Positions 46,551 through 57,893 of a DNA stretch of 64,000 nucleotides are shown piece by piece. A program made the translations under genes and the position numbers. Source of the stretch: Bimuria novae-zelandiae CBS 107.79. Taxonomy: Eukaryota; Ascomycota; Dothideomycetes; Pleosporales; Didymosphaeriaceae. A model generated the notes under the pieces. It saw nothing but the letters and a program-made list of their open reading frames with translations. It was not told the DNA's origin and searched no databases. The stretch lies in contig ML976692.1 of the NCBI GenBank assembly GCA_010015655.1, positions 588,158 to 652,157 on the forward strand, written 5' to 3'. Every line of letters begins with the position of its first letter. Position 1 is the first letter of the stretch.

Positions 46551-48769
46551 CCGTGTCTCGGCAGTCAGTGCGCAACATCACTCAATACGCAACCTCAACA
46601 TGATCGCGACGTCAACAATATAAGGCTATAGAGCTTTACACAAAAGCTATTATCACGAGATTTTTTAGTAGAGAGGTTTCCTAGGTCTACAGATATCTAC
46701 TTAGTATTTTAACTAGATAGCTACTACGTAATAATAGCGTTAATAGCGTAAATACTATTATATTAACGTGTATAGGTGCTAGCGTAGATTTCTTCCTCTT
46801 TATAACTTCATAAGTAGCTTTTAAGGCTTTTTAACTTCCCTTTTTAGTAATTTTAAAATATCTTTAAAGTTATTATTAAGACTTATAAGCCTATTAATAA
46901 AGGTATTACTTAGTAGCCTAATCAGCTTTCTCCTTAGCGCGTATATTTTTAGCTACTACCTATATAACACGCCTCTCCCTAAGTAAATAAGTATTAAGCT
47001 ATTTATTAGCTCTCTATATCTCTTATTACTAACTTTTTTAGAGTTATAATTATTCCTTTTTAGCCTTTTATTAACTATGAAAATCGTGCACTCTCTATAC
47101 TTAAATAGGTAATTAGAAAATAGCTCCTCTATGCTAGTCCTTTAGTTACTTTAAAGGTAGAGTCTTACCTTTTATTTAATACTATTTTTTATTTTTTAAA
47201 GCCTTTTAAAGGCCCTTGTTCTCGTGCTTTAAGAGTTACTTTTATATAAGAATTAAGTATATTATCTAGCTAAGCTTACGTAACTCTTTAATTATAATAT
47301 CCTTAATAGTAGAGCGTACTAATTACTCTATTTTACGCTAATTTAATACGTTAAGTACTAACGTAGAGCTTTTTTATAATTTTATCTTTAGAAAGGGCTC
47401 CTTATTAAATTACTTAAAAATAAGTATAAGATCTAGCGGCAAGATACTTATATACTTAAAAGCCTTAGTAATTAATTATAGCGTAATTAACGTAGTCTAG
47501 GCCCTTTAAAAGAGTATAAAGAAGTTTTTTTAGTAACTATTAATAGTCCTTAGCTCTTATATAGATAGGCGTTAAGCTTGTTAGAGTAGGTAGTTAAAAG
47601 ACACTTAAATATATATATATATTAAGAGGCTGCAACGTATGCGTTAAATAAGGAAAAAATATAATTAAAAAGATTTTATTCTAGTTATAATAGTTAATAA
47701 AATCTATAGTAACATAAGACCTATAGCCATTAAAAATTAAAAGTTAATATACTTATTAAAGCTATTAAAGGCTAATCTCGTTATTTAACTAGCTAGAGGG
47801 GGATAAGGTAATAAAGACTCTATAGTATTAAAAATTAATTTTTTTTACTTAGCTTAATTATAGGCTCCTAGCGTTAGATTAATAAATTAATAATAAATTA
47901 ATAGTAGATCTATTAGCGTATATATATATAATAATTAAAATCTACTTATAGCTATTATCTTATATAGATTACCTTACTTAGTAACTCTTATATAGAGGCC
48001 TGTTAAAGATCCTTTTTAAGCAACTAGTAATACTGTAAGCAGGTGGGTGGTATGTATAAAGGTAGTGTATTGTGTGTGTTCTGTGTGTGTGTGTACATGG
48101 AGTGATCAGAGGCTCGTTTATAGTGATCGAGCTGACTCATGAGACTAGTGTCGTCATGTGACATAGCCCTAGGCTGCTTACAAATACTAAAGAGGAAGTC
48201 TTTCTTATCTATATTATAATAGTAATAAGACTCTATACTATACTTCGCGATTTTATTATATAAAAGCTTAAAATAAAGCTTATATGTTACCTCTAAATTA
48301 GCGTCATAGTAATTACTATTAATTTCAGTTATTTAGCGTAATATTAAGGCGTCGCTGTTACGCTTAATAAGGTAATTAACCTAAGATATACTTATGTCCT
48401 TTTAAGTAATATAAGACGCAAAGTTCAGTATTATTTACTATATAAAAGGAAGGCCACGTTTAGTAAGGCGTTTAATATATTATAGGAGCTACTTTTCTTA
48501 TTATAGGCTAAGTATACAGTGCGAAGTATTCGTGATCGCACGCGCCTACGTAATACGTTAGTACTTACGTATTAATATAGAATATATAACTCTAAATTAT
48601 TTTATAATTTTATTATATAATAAAAATTCTTTTAATTTTTATAATTTAATTGCTACTATCGCGGCGTTAATTAGGTCTATATTAGTGGAGTTGTGACGCG
48701 TCAAAGTAGGTGCGCTATCACGCGGGGTTGCGCATTGAGTGATGTTGCGCACTGACTGCCGAGACACGG
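46551..48769 (-). mobile_element. Fot1/pogo-type Tc1-mariner element, RIPed, with a nested small insertion
   Basis: Flanked by TA (46549-46550 and 48770-48771). TIRs start CCGTGTCTCGGCAGTCAGTG and match for about 44 bp with one transition. On the minus strand the decayed frame reads VNYLIKRNSDALI, then VTYKLYFKLLYNKIAKYSIE and YYYYNIDKKDFLF (about 48.2-48.4 kb), which follows the DDE_1/Fot1 transposase pattern ending in a conserved Asp block. A 149-bp insertion (48034-48182) interrupts it. Without that insertion and its duplication the length is 2065 bp, typical for Fot1-like elements. Confidence 0.85.
48034..48182. mobile_element. Solo LTR-like insertion (149 bp) inside the pogo element
   Basis: TGTAAGCAG...CTGCTTACA termini (9-bp inverted ends), flanked by a perfect 5-bp duplication AATAC (48029-48033 and 48183-48187). 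Contains TATAAAGG and a GT-rich microsatellite. TG...CA ends and the 5-bp duplication favour a short solo LTR; a small TIR element is the alternative. Not RIPed. Confidence 0.85.
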
Positions 48770-48771
48770 TA

Positions 48772-49968
48772 GAGGCTCCCTACAGCGCTTCTCAAATTCT
48801 TCTCGATCTTGTCATTGGCTTAAGCGCTCTTCTGCTGCTATAATTGTCGCGTTTCCCAGTTGCTGTGTGTAGCATGATCTGTTTAGGTCGTTGGTGACGA
48901 TAAAAGAAAACCCCAGCGGCGGACGCCAATCACGCCGCTTTCTATCTTGTGGCACGCACGACCTGGGGATGCTGTTAAGCGATGATGGTACCGCATTTCA
49001 TTTGATTATGGGCATCCGAAGCGGCTCAGCTCATGGGGTCCTGCCGTTTGCCTTCCTGCGTCACATTGTCAGGTTCACTTATTCAGTGCCTGTCTTTGAC
49101 TATTACGGCTGAGAGTGTTGAGTAGTGCCATTTCCAGCCGTTTGCGCAAACGCGGTTGCATCCAAATCACGGTGAGAGATAATTCTAACGTTTATCAATA
49201 TGCTTATCCATGGGTAGATTCACAGATCCGCATAGCTGTTGGAAGGCCGGACATAGCGGTCACAACAAGCCTCCTTGAAACCAGGCAGGGAAAGCGGTGA
49301 GCGCTTTTTCGGCAGATGACCTAAGCGAACAATTTTAGCATCATGGCAATCATTTGCTCATGGTCCTGTTGCGCCATAGGGTGAGTCTGTCCCTTCCAAT
49401 CGAGTTGATGTTGGCACCCTCCCTTCCAACCTCCAACTGTGCGGACAAGATTCGCGGTATGTTGGATACTCAACTCTCTGTGGCGCAGCTGGAAACTGTC
49501 TTTGAAGTTAGCGCAGTGTAGACGATGTGATAGAAGCGCCCCACGCGTATTGCCGTAGGTGATTGCCACGAGCAGCTAGCAGTACAGGTCTTTGGACTTT
49601 ATTATGAAGTGCAATTATGCATAAACGCGCTGGTGACCGAAATTTGCGGTCGCTCTTGCCAAATTTGCACCGAGCAGTTGATTCAAGGCCCCAGGTTGAA
49701 CCGCGGCGCAGCAAATAGAAGTAAGTCGGTCAAAGTAGGCGTTGGTATGTTAGTTTGACATCCCGCTCGCTCTTCGACACCGGCTTTGACACCGACTTCG
49801 ACTGCTTCTCAAATACGCCCCTCACCCAGCAGAGCTTCTGCTCCTGCTCGATAACATCAACGCGCCCACCTTAGTAATACGAAGTGACACCGGCTTCATC
49901 GACTGCACACGCAGTACAACGGCTTCTAAGGAATCACCCCGCTTAAAACAACTCTCAGAGCAGCGAGA
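48772..49968. promoter_or_regulatory. Region upstream of the acyl-CoA oxidase gene
   Basis: About 1.2 kb of GC-balanced sequence. Short frames (48891-49112, 49115-49300, 49321-49569) have no recognisable domain. The last part (49.75-49.97 kb), immediately before the ATG, is the likely promoter and 5' UTR of the oxidase. No specific binding site was identified. Confidence 0.45.
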
Positions 49969-49991
49969 ATGTCGCGTCCACCACCTCCGAA

Positions 49992-52900
49992 CAGAGTTGC
50001 CAACAATCAATCAATCTATCAATCAATTAGTATTTTTGCTCAAATTGATCCTATCAATCAAATCAATCTCTCTCTCCATAATCAATCAGTTCAGTTTTTT
50101 CCTATTTTTTTGATTGATTGATTGATTCTTTTAATCTATTTTTACGCCGTATTTAACGCTAAGAAGGCCTTTTAAAGTAGTAATATTAATAAGTATAGTT
50201 AATTATACGTATTATTAGTATTAGTTATTTAGTGTTTTTAGTAATTTCCTAATCAGGTAATTAGCTAGCTTAACACCCTAATTTTGGCGCGTTTGCCCTC
50301 TCTATTAATACTCTCTCCTACCCTCCTCCTACACTCTCTCGCACCCTCTCTCTTACACGTATATAATAGCCTTAGGTTTACGAAATAAAAGCAAAAGGAG
50401 CTTTCTAAGTATAGTAAAAAGGCTAGTAGCGTTACTAGTCGTCGCGCCTAGCTTATAGAGTACATAAGACCCGCTAGTAACTTAGGGTAGCTAGAGCTTT
50501 AAGACTAAGCTCTAGGACCTTAATACTATAGCTTTTAACGCAGAGTCTCTGCTCTTAATTAATACGCTTTTAAGGCCCTTAAACGTATTAACGCCTTCTC
50601 GTAGGCTACTAGAGACACTAACGCCATCCTCTTAAGCTATATTAAGTAGGGCTACTACTACTCCCTTAGTTACCTCCTTACCTATCTCTAACAGCCCTGG
50701 GCTCGAATTTAACGCTTAGTTTACTAATAACTTTAACGGCATTAACTAGGCGAGGTTACTATAGTATATAAAGCCTTTACGTACGCAGAGGTTTAAGAAG
50801 TCTTTACTTTATAATTACGGGTATTGCGTCGCTCTCTAGGCAAATATATAGCGTATATTTTTTGTCTGCCGCTATTACTATATACACAAAGTACCTAGTA
50901 ATTAATTTATTAAAGAGACGATAAGCTCTACATCGTCGGCATGGAACCATGTAGAGCAGAGACGGCCAGGCCATAGGCACTTTCGCCCAGGTAAATAGTT
51001 AACTCTATTAGAGTTAGGGTAGCGTACTCTTGCTAGCCTTATAAGCGCCAGCGTTAGCGTGCCGCAAGAGGTATCTAACGCCCTAAGAAACTTTAATTAA
51101 TAGCGTTTTTAACTCGCTTTAGTTAGCTAGTTTACTAAATATAATTACCTACTACGCGAAGTAAAGACGCTATCCTTTTAAAAGCTCTTACGCGCCGCTA
51201 ACCTAAAGGCTAAGCTAACTACTTTCTAAAGCTATATAACTATCGCTGCCTACTTATTAAGGTTATACGTAAATTTATAGCCTTATATATAAACTAAGCT
51301 TGCTCGCGCCCTTAGCAAAATCTATATTAGCTTTAATAGCTAGTCTATAAAAGGTAGTAAGAGTGCGTTTTATAGGCTCGTCGCTTACTATATTAATAGT
51401 TATAGCAAGCTTTACGACCTGCCTCTTGCCCTCCCTTAACTTAGTAGTGTGCATACAGGCAAGAAAGTCGCTATAGTTATTATTAAGACGCTATAGGCCT
51501 TTAGTATTAATAGCAGCTTAGTTAGATACTTTATACTTAATAATACGATAAATAATAATATAGCCCTTAAGGCGTTAGGCGCCTATTATAGCTTTATCCT
51601 ATAGGACTAACGCCTCCGCTGCTCACCTCACTTACTTAACTTAGTAGGGCAAACTATAATATTTAGAACTAATAAAGACGCCTTTAATAACAACACCTTA
51701 TAGTTTAGACTCGAGGAGAAATACCTACGCGAGTAGCAAGAAAAGGGCTTTATTAGAGTCCTTATAGATATTATATACTTAATATTAACGCCTTAGTAAT
51801 ATAACCTTTTTAATAACTTTTAATATTTAACACGTAAGGTAGGAGAGCCTCTATAGCTCTTTAAACCTATTAAGCCTATTATTACTTGCTAGAATAGCTA
51901 CCTTAACTTTATAAAAAGAGTAGTCTTCCTCCACCGCGTAATTAATACTCTTATTAATTACAAGGTAAAAAAGGCGCTATAGGATAAGTCTTTAGCTCAC
52001 GCGCGTAGTAGGGCTCCTATTAATAAAGCACTTATAAAAAGCCTTACCACTACTAATTAGGCTATAATTAGTTAGTATATTAAAGTCCTCCAGCCCTTGA
52101 AGGAGGCTATAAAGAGACTTAAAGGCCATGGCGACTCTAGCTATTTTAGTGTAATCTACAAAGTATACCTTACTTTTAAGTACCTCCTCTCCCACTTTAA
52201 GCAGCTTATTAAAAGCTTTTAAGATATTAATTTTAATAAGCCTAACGCTCTAGAGGACTACTTAAAAATTAACGTAACTATAGCCTACTTAAAGCTCTTA
52301 AAGTATTATAAGCTCCTTAAAAAGACGCCTGTTTATTACGCCTCTACAGTCCTCCACCCTTACTATAAGTACTACTTTGTTAACGCATAGACTAGAGAGT
52401 ATAAAGTTTAGCTTAATTAAGCTAATTAGCAATTCTAAGAGCTCTAGGCTACATATAAATTAAAAGACGCCCACCCTATTATCTCTCTTACGCGTAAACA
52501 AGTAAAGCGCGTTAGCAATATTAATAACTACGCTAAGTTATACGTTAAGCCTCTAAGAGCTAAAACTTCTACTCTACTTATTAATAGTACTAATAAGTTT
52601 AATTACTAATGGCATAACGAACTCAGCGTCCCTAAGGATTACGTATACTATATAGATCCTATTAGGTATTAGGTATCTCTCCGCGATCGATATCCCTGCC
52701 TTTCTTAGTTCGCTATTAATCTCCTCTTAATCCCAGCGTCCTCTTGTTACTATAAGAGAATATTTTCTAAGGTTAGCAATATAATAGAGCCAAAACGTTA
52801 AAAAATAAGTCCTTAAATGCTCTCCACAATCACGTGCGTACGGAGTTGGCTAAGAGCTGGATACTCTCCACCCCAGGAGACCCCGGACGGCGAGCTCCTA

Positions 52901-53142
52901 GTAGAGCTCTCAGAGCTCGAGATGCACGATATCTATTAGGTATTGCAGTGGGATAACCCTGTCTAGCTTGTGCTATACACATTTTATCTTAGCGCGATTT
53001 TTCAATCAATTAATTAATTAATTATTAATTAAAAAGCCTTAAAATTAACTATTAATTAATTAATCAGTAACTCGAGATCCTCGACGATCAATCAAATCAA
53101 TCTCAGCCCGAATTTTTGATTGATTGATTGTTGGCAACTCTG
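49992..53142 (+). mobile_element. hAT-family transposon (CAGAGTTGCC family), RIPed
   Basis: 3151 bp. TIRs start CAGAGTTGCCAACAATCAAT and are followed by sub-terminal repeats of CAATCAAT/GATTGATT at both ends. A perfect 8-bp duplication CCTCCGAA (49984-49991 and 53143-53150) flanks it, the hAT hallmark. On the plus strand the decayed transposase shows SAWNHVEQRRPGHRHF (about 50.93 kb, zinc-finger linker region), TPVYYASTVLHPYYKYYFVNAW (about 52.33 kb, the LDPR-like block) and SVPKDYVYYIDPIRYQVSLRDRYPCLSQFAI (about 52.63 kb, C-terminal dimerisation region), with stops in between. It sits after codon 7 of the acyl-CoA oxidase gene. Confidence 0.92.
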
Positions 53143-54099
53143 CCTCCGAAGGTGCCGAAGACTCAACAGGTCTTTTTTATGGAGAAAGCGAGGGGTGCAG
53201 CCTCGTTTGACCCGTTTGAACTCTCCTGTCTGATCTATGGAAGGTATATCTTCGCACAAAAATGACAGGTGTGTTTCTCACGGTTTTGCCAGCGCAGAAA
53301 CCGTGGAGCAGCGTAGGGCCGCATACGAGCGCGTCGAAACTCAACTCGGAACAAGAGATACATCGATACTTCCCCACTCTTACTGCAATGCGAACCGAGA
53401 GCAGTTGTATGAGGAGGGTCTCGAGATCGGCACCATCGTTTTCCAGGATGGACTGAAGCATGGGCACGACTTCTTTCTGGAATTCACTCCACGCGGAATC
53501 TTGAGCAATGCGAGGTATGTACAGGCACTTGTCACGGTAGCTGGAGACTAAGCTACTGTACAGTCCGATTGGTCTCAGTGAGCTATTCTTTGGGCCCACC
53601 ATAGAGATGTGCGGCTCTGCCGAGCAGAAAGTTTACTGGCTCCCCCTGGTGAAAGATGGCAAGGTTTTCGGTACTTACGCTCAGACGGAACTGCAGGGCT
53701 TGCAACAGCCCGTATTACGGACGGTTTGAGCCCACTACGGTTACGTTACGGCAAAGAGTTCTATACAGTACTAGTAGTAAGCTATAATAATTAATTTAAG
53801 CCTTTTATAGTAAAATTATTGCTAGAAATAATATATAATTATTTTAATTAAAAAGGAAATCTAAGTTACGCGTTATTTAAAACTTTATTATTATTATTAA
53901 CTACTAGAGGCATGTTCTCCTTATAATTTATATAAAAAGTTAAGTTTTTAAAGTAACTTAAAATAATATCTTTTATTAGTAAGTTCTTTTAAAGTTAATA
54001 TACTTGAATTATAATTAGGGATAGTAAATTCTAATCGCACGTGACTATATATTTAGCGGGTAAGAAGCACCGCTCGCAGTTGCAGGACGTTGCTAGCAC

Positions 54100-54708
54100 A
54101 GAGAGGTGATCCATCGCCACTTTGTAGAGTATCGGGAACCTTGTTTGACCGACTTCTGTCCACCAACGGTACGGATCGTCTAGTAATTCTGATAGACGTT
54201 GGTCTTGGCTGGCGAGGTGCAGGTCTTCGAGTATACTCTCGTTGTAATCCTCCAGCTAGGAGCTCTGTTTCTGCCGCTTGCGCTGCTTCGTGCCGGTAAG
54301 AAGCATGGGGTCCATCCACATTGTACGTTGTCGGCGAGCGCTCGATTTGTACGCTCCCGGGACTTTGCGCATGGCGTCCACATCGTCTGGTAAGCTGTCG
54401 TCCTCCGTCAATTGTTCTGCTGCCAAATAGGTGGCAAAGGTGACCTCGAGCGACTTATTTGCCTTCCGAATCCAATGTGGGTGATGAGACTAGTGCGTCT
54501 GAAACCAACGTAGGCGCAGGCGTGGATGTAGAGCTGTCGCGACGCAGTACAGTGATGGCTCGGGATCAATTACCAGCCCTACAAAATGCGTGATCAGCTT
54601 CTCCATGGCGAAGGCGACACCGTTTTGCAGGTATCGCGACTGCCCGTAGTGCTCGTACAGAGGCACGTCGTCGGTGAGGACTCCGTAGATTTCTGGGAGG
54701 TTGAACAC
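54100..54708 (-). pseudogene. hAT transposase C-terminal region, best preserved part
   Basis: A minus-strand frame starting upstream at 54708 (MFNLPEIYGVLTDDVP) reads LYEHYGQSRYLQNGVAFAME, then LYCVATALHPRLRLRWFQTH near 54.49-54.54 kb. After a basic linker (TGTKQRKRQKQSS) a TAG, probably a mutated CAG, interrupts it near 54.26 kb. The frame then gives DDPYRWWTEVGQTRFPIL and the dimerisation signature MDHLSVLATSCNCERCFLPA, ending near 54.05 kb. This is the clearest family evidence for both copies A and B. It is a fragment and non-functional. Confidence 0.85.
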
Positions 54709-56041
54709 CGTCTGCCAGAGACTACCAAATCTAGAGCTGCTAGCGTTGCCTTCGAGCGACTTGCAATTCTTATAAAATAATTATAAAACGTTATAAATAA
54801 TAAAGACTTTATCCTAGTTATTATTTAATAGTCTATTAATATATAAATTATTATTATTATTAGCTAGGGCGGTGTCGTCGCATAGGTATTTAGTATAGAG
54901 GTAAATTGCCTTCTATAACTCTAGGCAGCGTAGTAATATAGCGTAAATACTATACTACTAAATCCTACTATTATTTATTAAATTAAGTATAAAGAAATTA
55001 TAAAACTTATTATTATTAAGAGCTTACTGTTATAAGCTTATAAAAAGGCGTTAACGCTTATAAAATATATAGACTAAGTTTACAAAGTTATATAGCTTAC
55101 TAATAACGTTTTTTTTTAAATATAAAATATTATTGTACGGGCGACGCGCGCAATAATTTAAATTTAAATTTATTTAAATTTTAGCTAGATATAAAAAACT
55201 TTATAATAAAATGTATTATATATTTAGCGTACTAAATTTGGTATTATAATTTAATATAAAGCTCTCTTTTCGCAAAGTTATTAATACTAGTAAAAATATC
55301 TTATAATTTAAAATATTATTAGTAATAAAATAGTAAATATTTTAAGTAAAGTTGTACTCTTAAGTAACTTAATAGATAATAGATACTTACGCGACGCCTA
55401 TATAGTTATAAAAAAGAGCGCCAAAAGTAATAAGTGCGTTATGTTAATAGTAGAGAGAATCTAAAGAAAGTGCGGGTTAGTAGTGTGGATTTCTTAGTGC
55501 CACTAACTCTAGTATATCTAGCTAGGCTAACTATTAATCCAAGTCTTAGCGTAACTTACTAATAAAGTACGTAATAACTTTAAGAAAGTCTATATTATTT
55601 ATTAATATCTAAATATTATAACTTATACTTATTTTGCTCCGCGCTATGCGTAAAAGCAATCTTACTACCTTCTTCCTTTTCTCTAGCGCTTTTTTCACGT
55701 ACTTAGAAAGTATATTACCATTATTTAGCAGCCCGCGTAGTAGATTAATTTAATTTTATATTAATAAGCTTTTACTACTTGCTAAAGTTACTATAATAAG
55801 GCTTAAAGTATAAGAGATTACTTAGTTAATATATAACTTAAAAAGCTCTACTTCTTACTATAATAAATAAAAAATAGTTAAATTAGCCACTATAACTTTC
55901 TTAAATAGATCTAATAATATACTAGTAGCTAGTAGTATAAGTCCTTTATTAGGGTTAATATTATAAACCTTCTATAGGTGCCTAACGATACAAGCTATGC
56001 TAAAGTTAATATTCTAAAGGCACGTAGTTGTTCTACTTATA

Positions 56042-57893
56042 ACGTGTTTTATAAGCGAGCGGCCCATACAAGCGAGCGGCCCACCCCACCAACTTTTTAT
56101 ACCTTTATAGCAACCTATCTTAACAACACAATAAGATAATAGTATATAATTGCTATACTAGATTAAATAGTATCTATAATATCGTTCTTGCATGTTCGCA
56201 TGTTATAGCTAGTCTTCTTGCAGCGGCTACAGCGTGTTAAAGCCTGCCAATTAGCACCTAATCGCGCCTTATCTTAACGTATTTCTACCTCTATCTGCTG
56301 CTTAATATCCTTTTAAGCGATAATCTTCTCTACTTTTGCCTTTGTTAAGGTACCCTGCCTCTAGATCCGCTTCTTTTTGCGCTATTTACGCGTTATAGTG
56401 GCCTTATTAGCCTTCTTAAGCCTCGCGATCCAATCGCGCATAAGCGTACTTTTATAAGCTATTACCTTAGCGCCCTTTTTAAGCTAATTAAGCGCTATAA
56501 TAATAAAAGTAAGTAATAAGCTCTTATGCTATTAAATCTTATCGCGAATTAATATTAATTAAGCCTCTAGCTCGCGCGCGTTGCTTAGTGTTTTAGCTTC
56601 CTAAAGGGTAACCTTTAGCAGAGGCGGCGTTAGCGTACGAAGCTTAATATTAAGCTTTAATATTACTGCCTTTAGGTCGTGTAGGACTAGGCTAGCGCCT
56701 TAAAAGCTTACGTAGATATTTTCCTTTATAATTAACTACTTATAGGCTGCGTAAAAGGCTGGTAGGAACTCTAGCTTTATAATATAGTTAATATAGTCAC
56801 GCATTAGGCTCTTAATCTAGTGGCTATACGCGCGCTTTAATAGCGAAAAGTAGCTAATATTAAGTAGCTATAGGAGGTGCGATAAATGTAGTGGCATATA
56901 GAGAGTATAGATATTATTCTCCTTATAGAGCTCTTAAAATTTGAGCGAGTTATAGCTCTTATAGCTATTAAGTATAAGTAGCTAGCGCGCGCCTACCCTA
57001 TACTTTGCTATATACTTAATAAAGTGCCTTAGCTACTCTACTCTAAGCTTATTAGTAGTCTAGCTATTATTGCTAACAGCGAAAGCCTAGTCGCGCGGTA
57101 TATTATTATCCTAGTACTAGGTAGAGAGGTGATACTAGCTAGTAAAGATAATAAAGGGCGGGATCGCCTCGCTAGCAGCGCTAATTCTATAGATTACTAT
57201 AGTCTACCCACAATTGCCTAGCTAGATAGCCTTTAGCCTGCTGCGTCTCTCTAAGCCTATAATAATAAGCTAAGATAATATCTTGCCTATTATAAAACTA
57301 GTCTCGTCGAAGTTATAGGTATCCTTATTATAGATACTATAGGTAGCCTTTGTGCGCGCTACAAGCTCGAACTAAGCTCTAATAGTATCTAGATCCTTAC
57401 ATAGAGCTCTCTACTAATTATACGATCGATTAAATCGTGTAGTAAGATAATTTATTTACTTAATAAAGTTGCGTAGCTACTACTTACTAACCTATCCAGC
57501 GCCTTGCTTAGCAAGTAGCTTATCCGCTATATCTTGCACAGCACTTAGCGTGGGCGGAAATCCTCGCGAATCTAGGTTAAGTATATGCCTAATAATTACC
57601 TCCTCTTCTATCTTAGTAAGCTTCTTTAATTTAGGCTAGTAATCGCGTTGCGTAGCAATTCCAGCGCGTTAGCGTTAGAGCGTTATTTAGGGGATAGTAA
57701 ATATATATGCTACATCTCTTATAGACTAAATTTAGTTTTAATTAATAGCTAAGATTGCAAGGTGTATATTAGCCTTAGCAGAGGCTAGTTGGGCCTAAAT
57801 TAGGGGCGCCATAGTAGGTAGAAGTTTATGTGCTGCAAAAAGTTGGTGGGGTGGGCCGCTCGCTTGTATGGGCCGCTCGCTTATAAAACATGT
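56042..57893 (-). mobile_element. Fot1/pogo-type element nested in hAT copy B, RIPed
   Basis: 1852 bp flanked by TA (56040-56041 and 57894-57895). TIRs start ACGTGTTTTATAAGCG on the left and ACATGTTTTATAAGCG on the right, and match over about 57 bp with that single transition. Each contains two tandem copies of AAGCGAGCGGCCCA. The minus strand begins near 57.8 kb with MAPLI, AQLASAKANIHLAIL and, after several stops, LTKIEEEVIIRHILNLDSRG-type sequence, the helix-turn-helix region of Fot1/pogo transposases. Its insertion post-dates hAT copy B. Confidence 0.88.

Noticed and set aside
46300..46581. 93-codon minus-strand frame
   Set aside because: It begins inside the pogo TIR (46551 onward), so it is an accidental fusion of TIR and host sequence.
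32740..48200. AT-rich block as centromere or AT isochore
   Set aside because: The AT content is explained by RIPed transposons with recognisable copia, Tc1 and pogo coding; no centromere-specific evidence.
50000..50140. CAATCAAT/GATTGATT repeats as a CRISPR-like or microsatellite array
   Set aside because: They are subterminal repeats of a hAT element present at both ends (also 53.0-53.13 kb) with TIRs and an 8-bp duplication.
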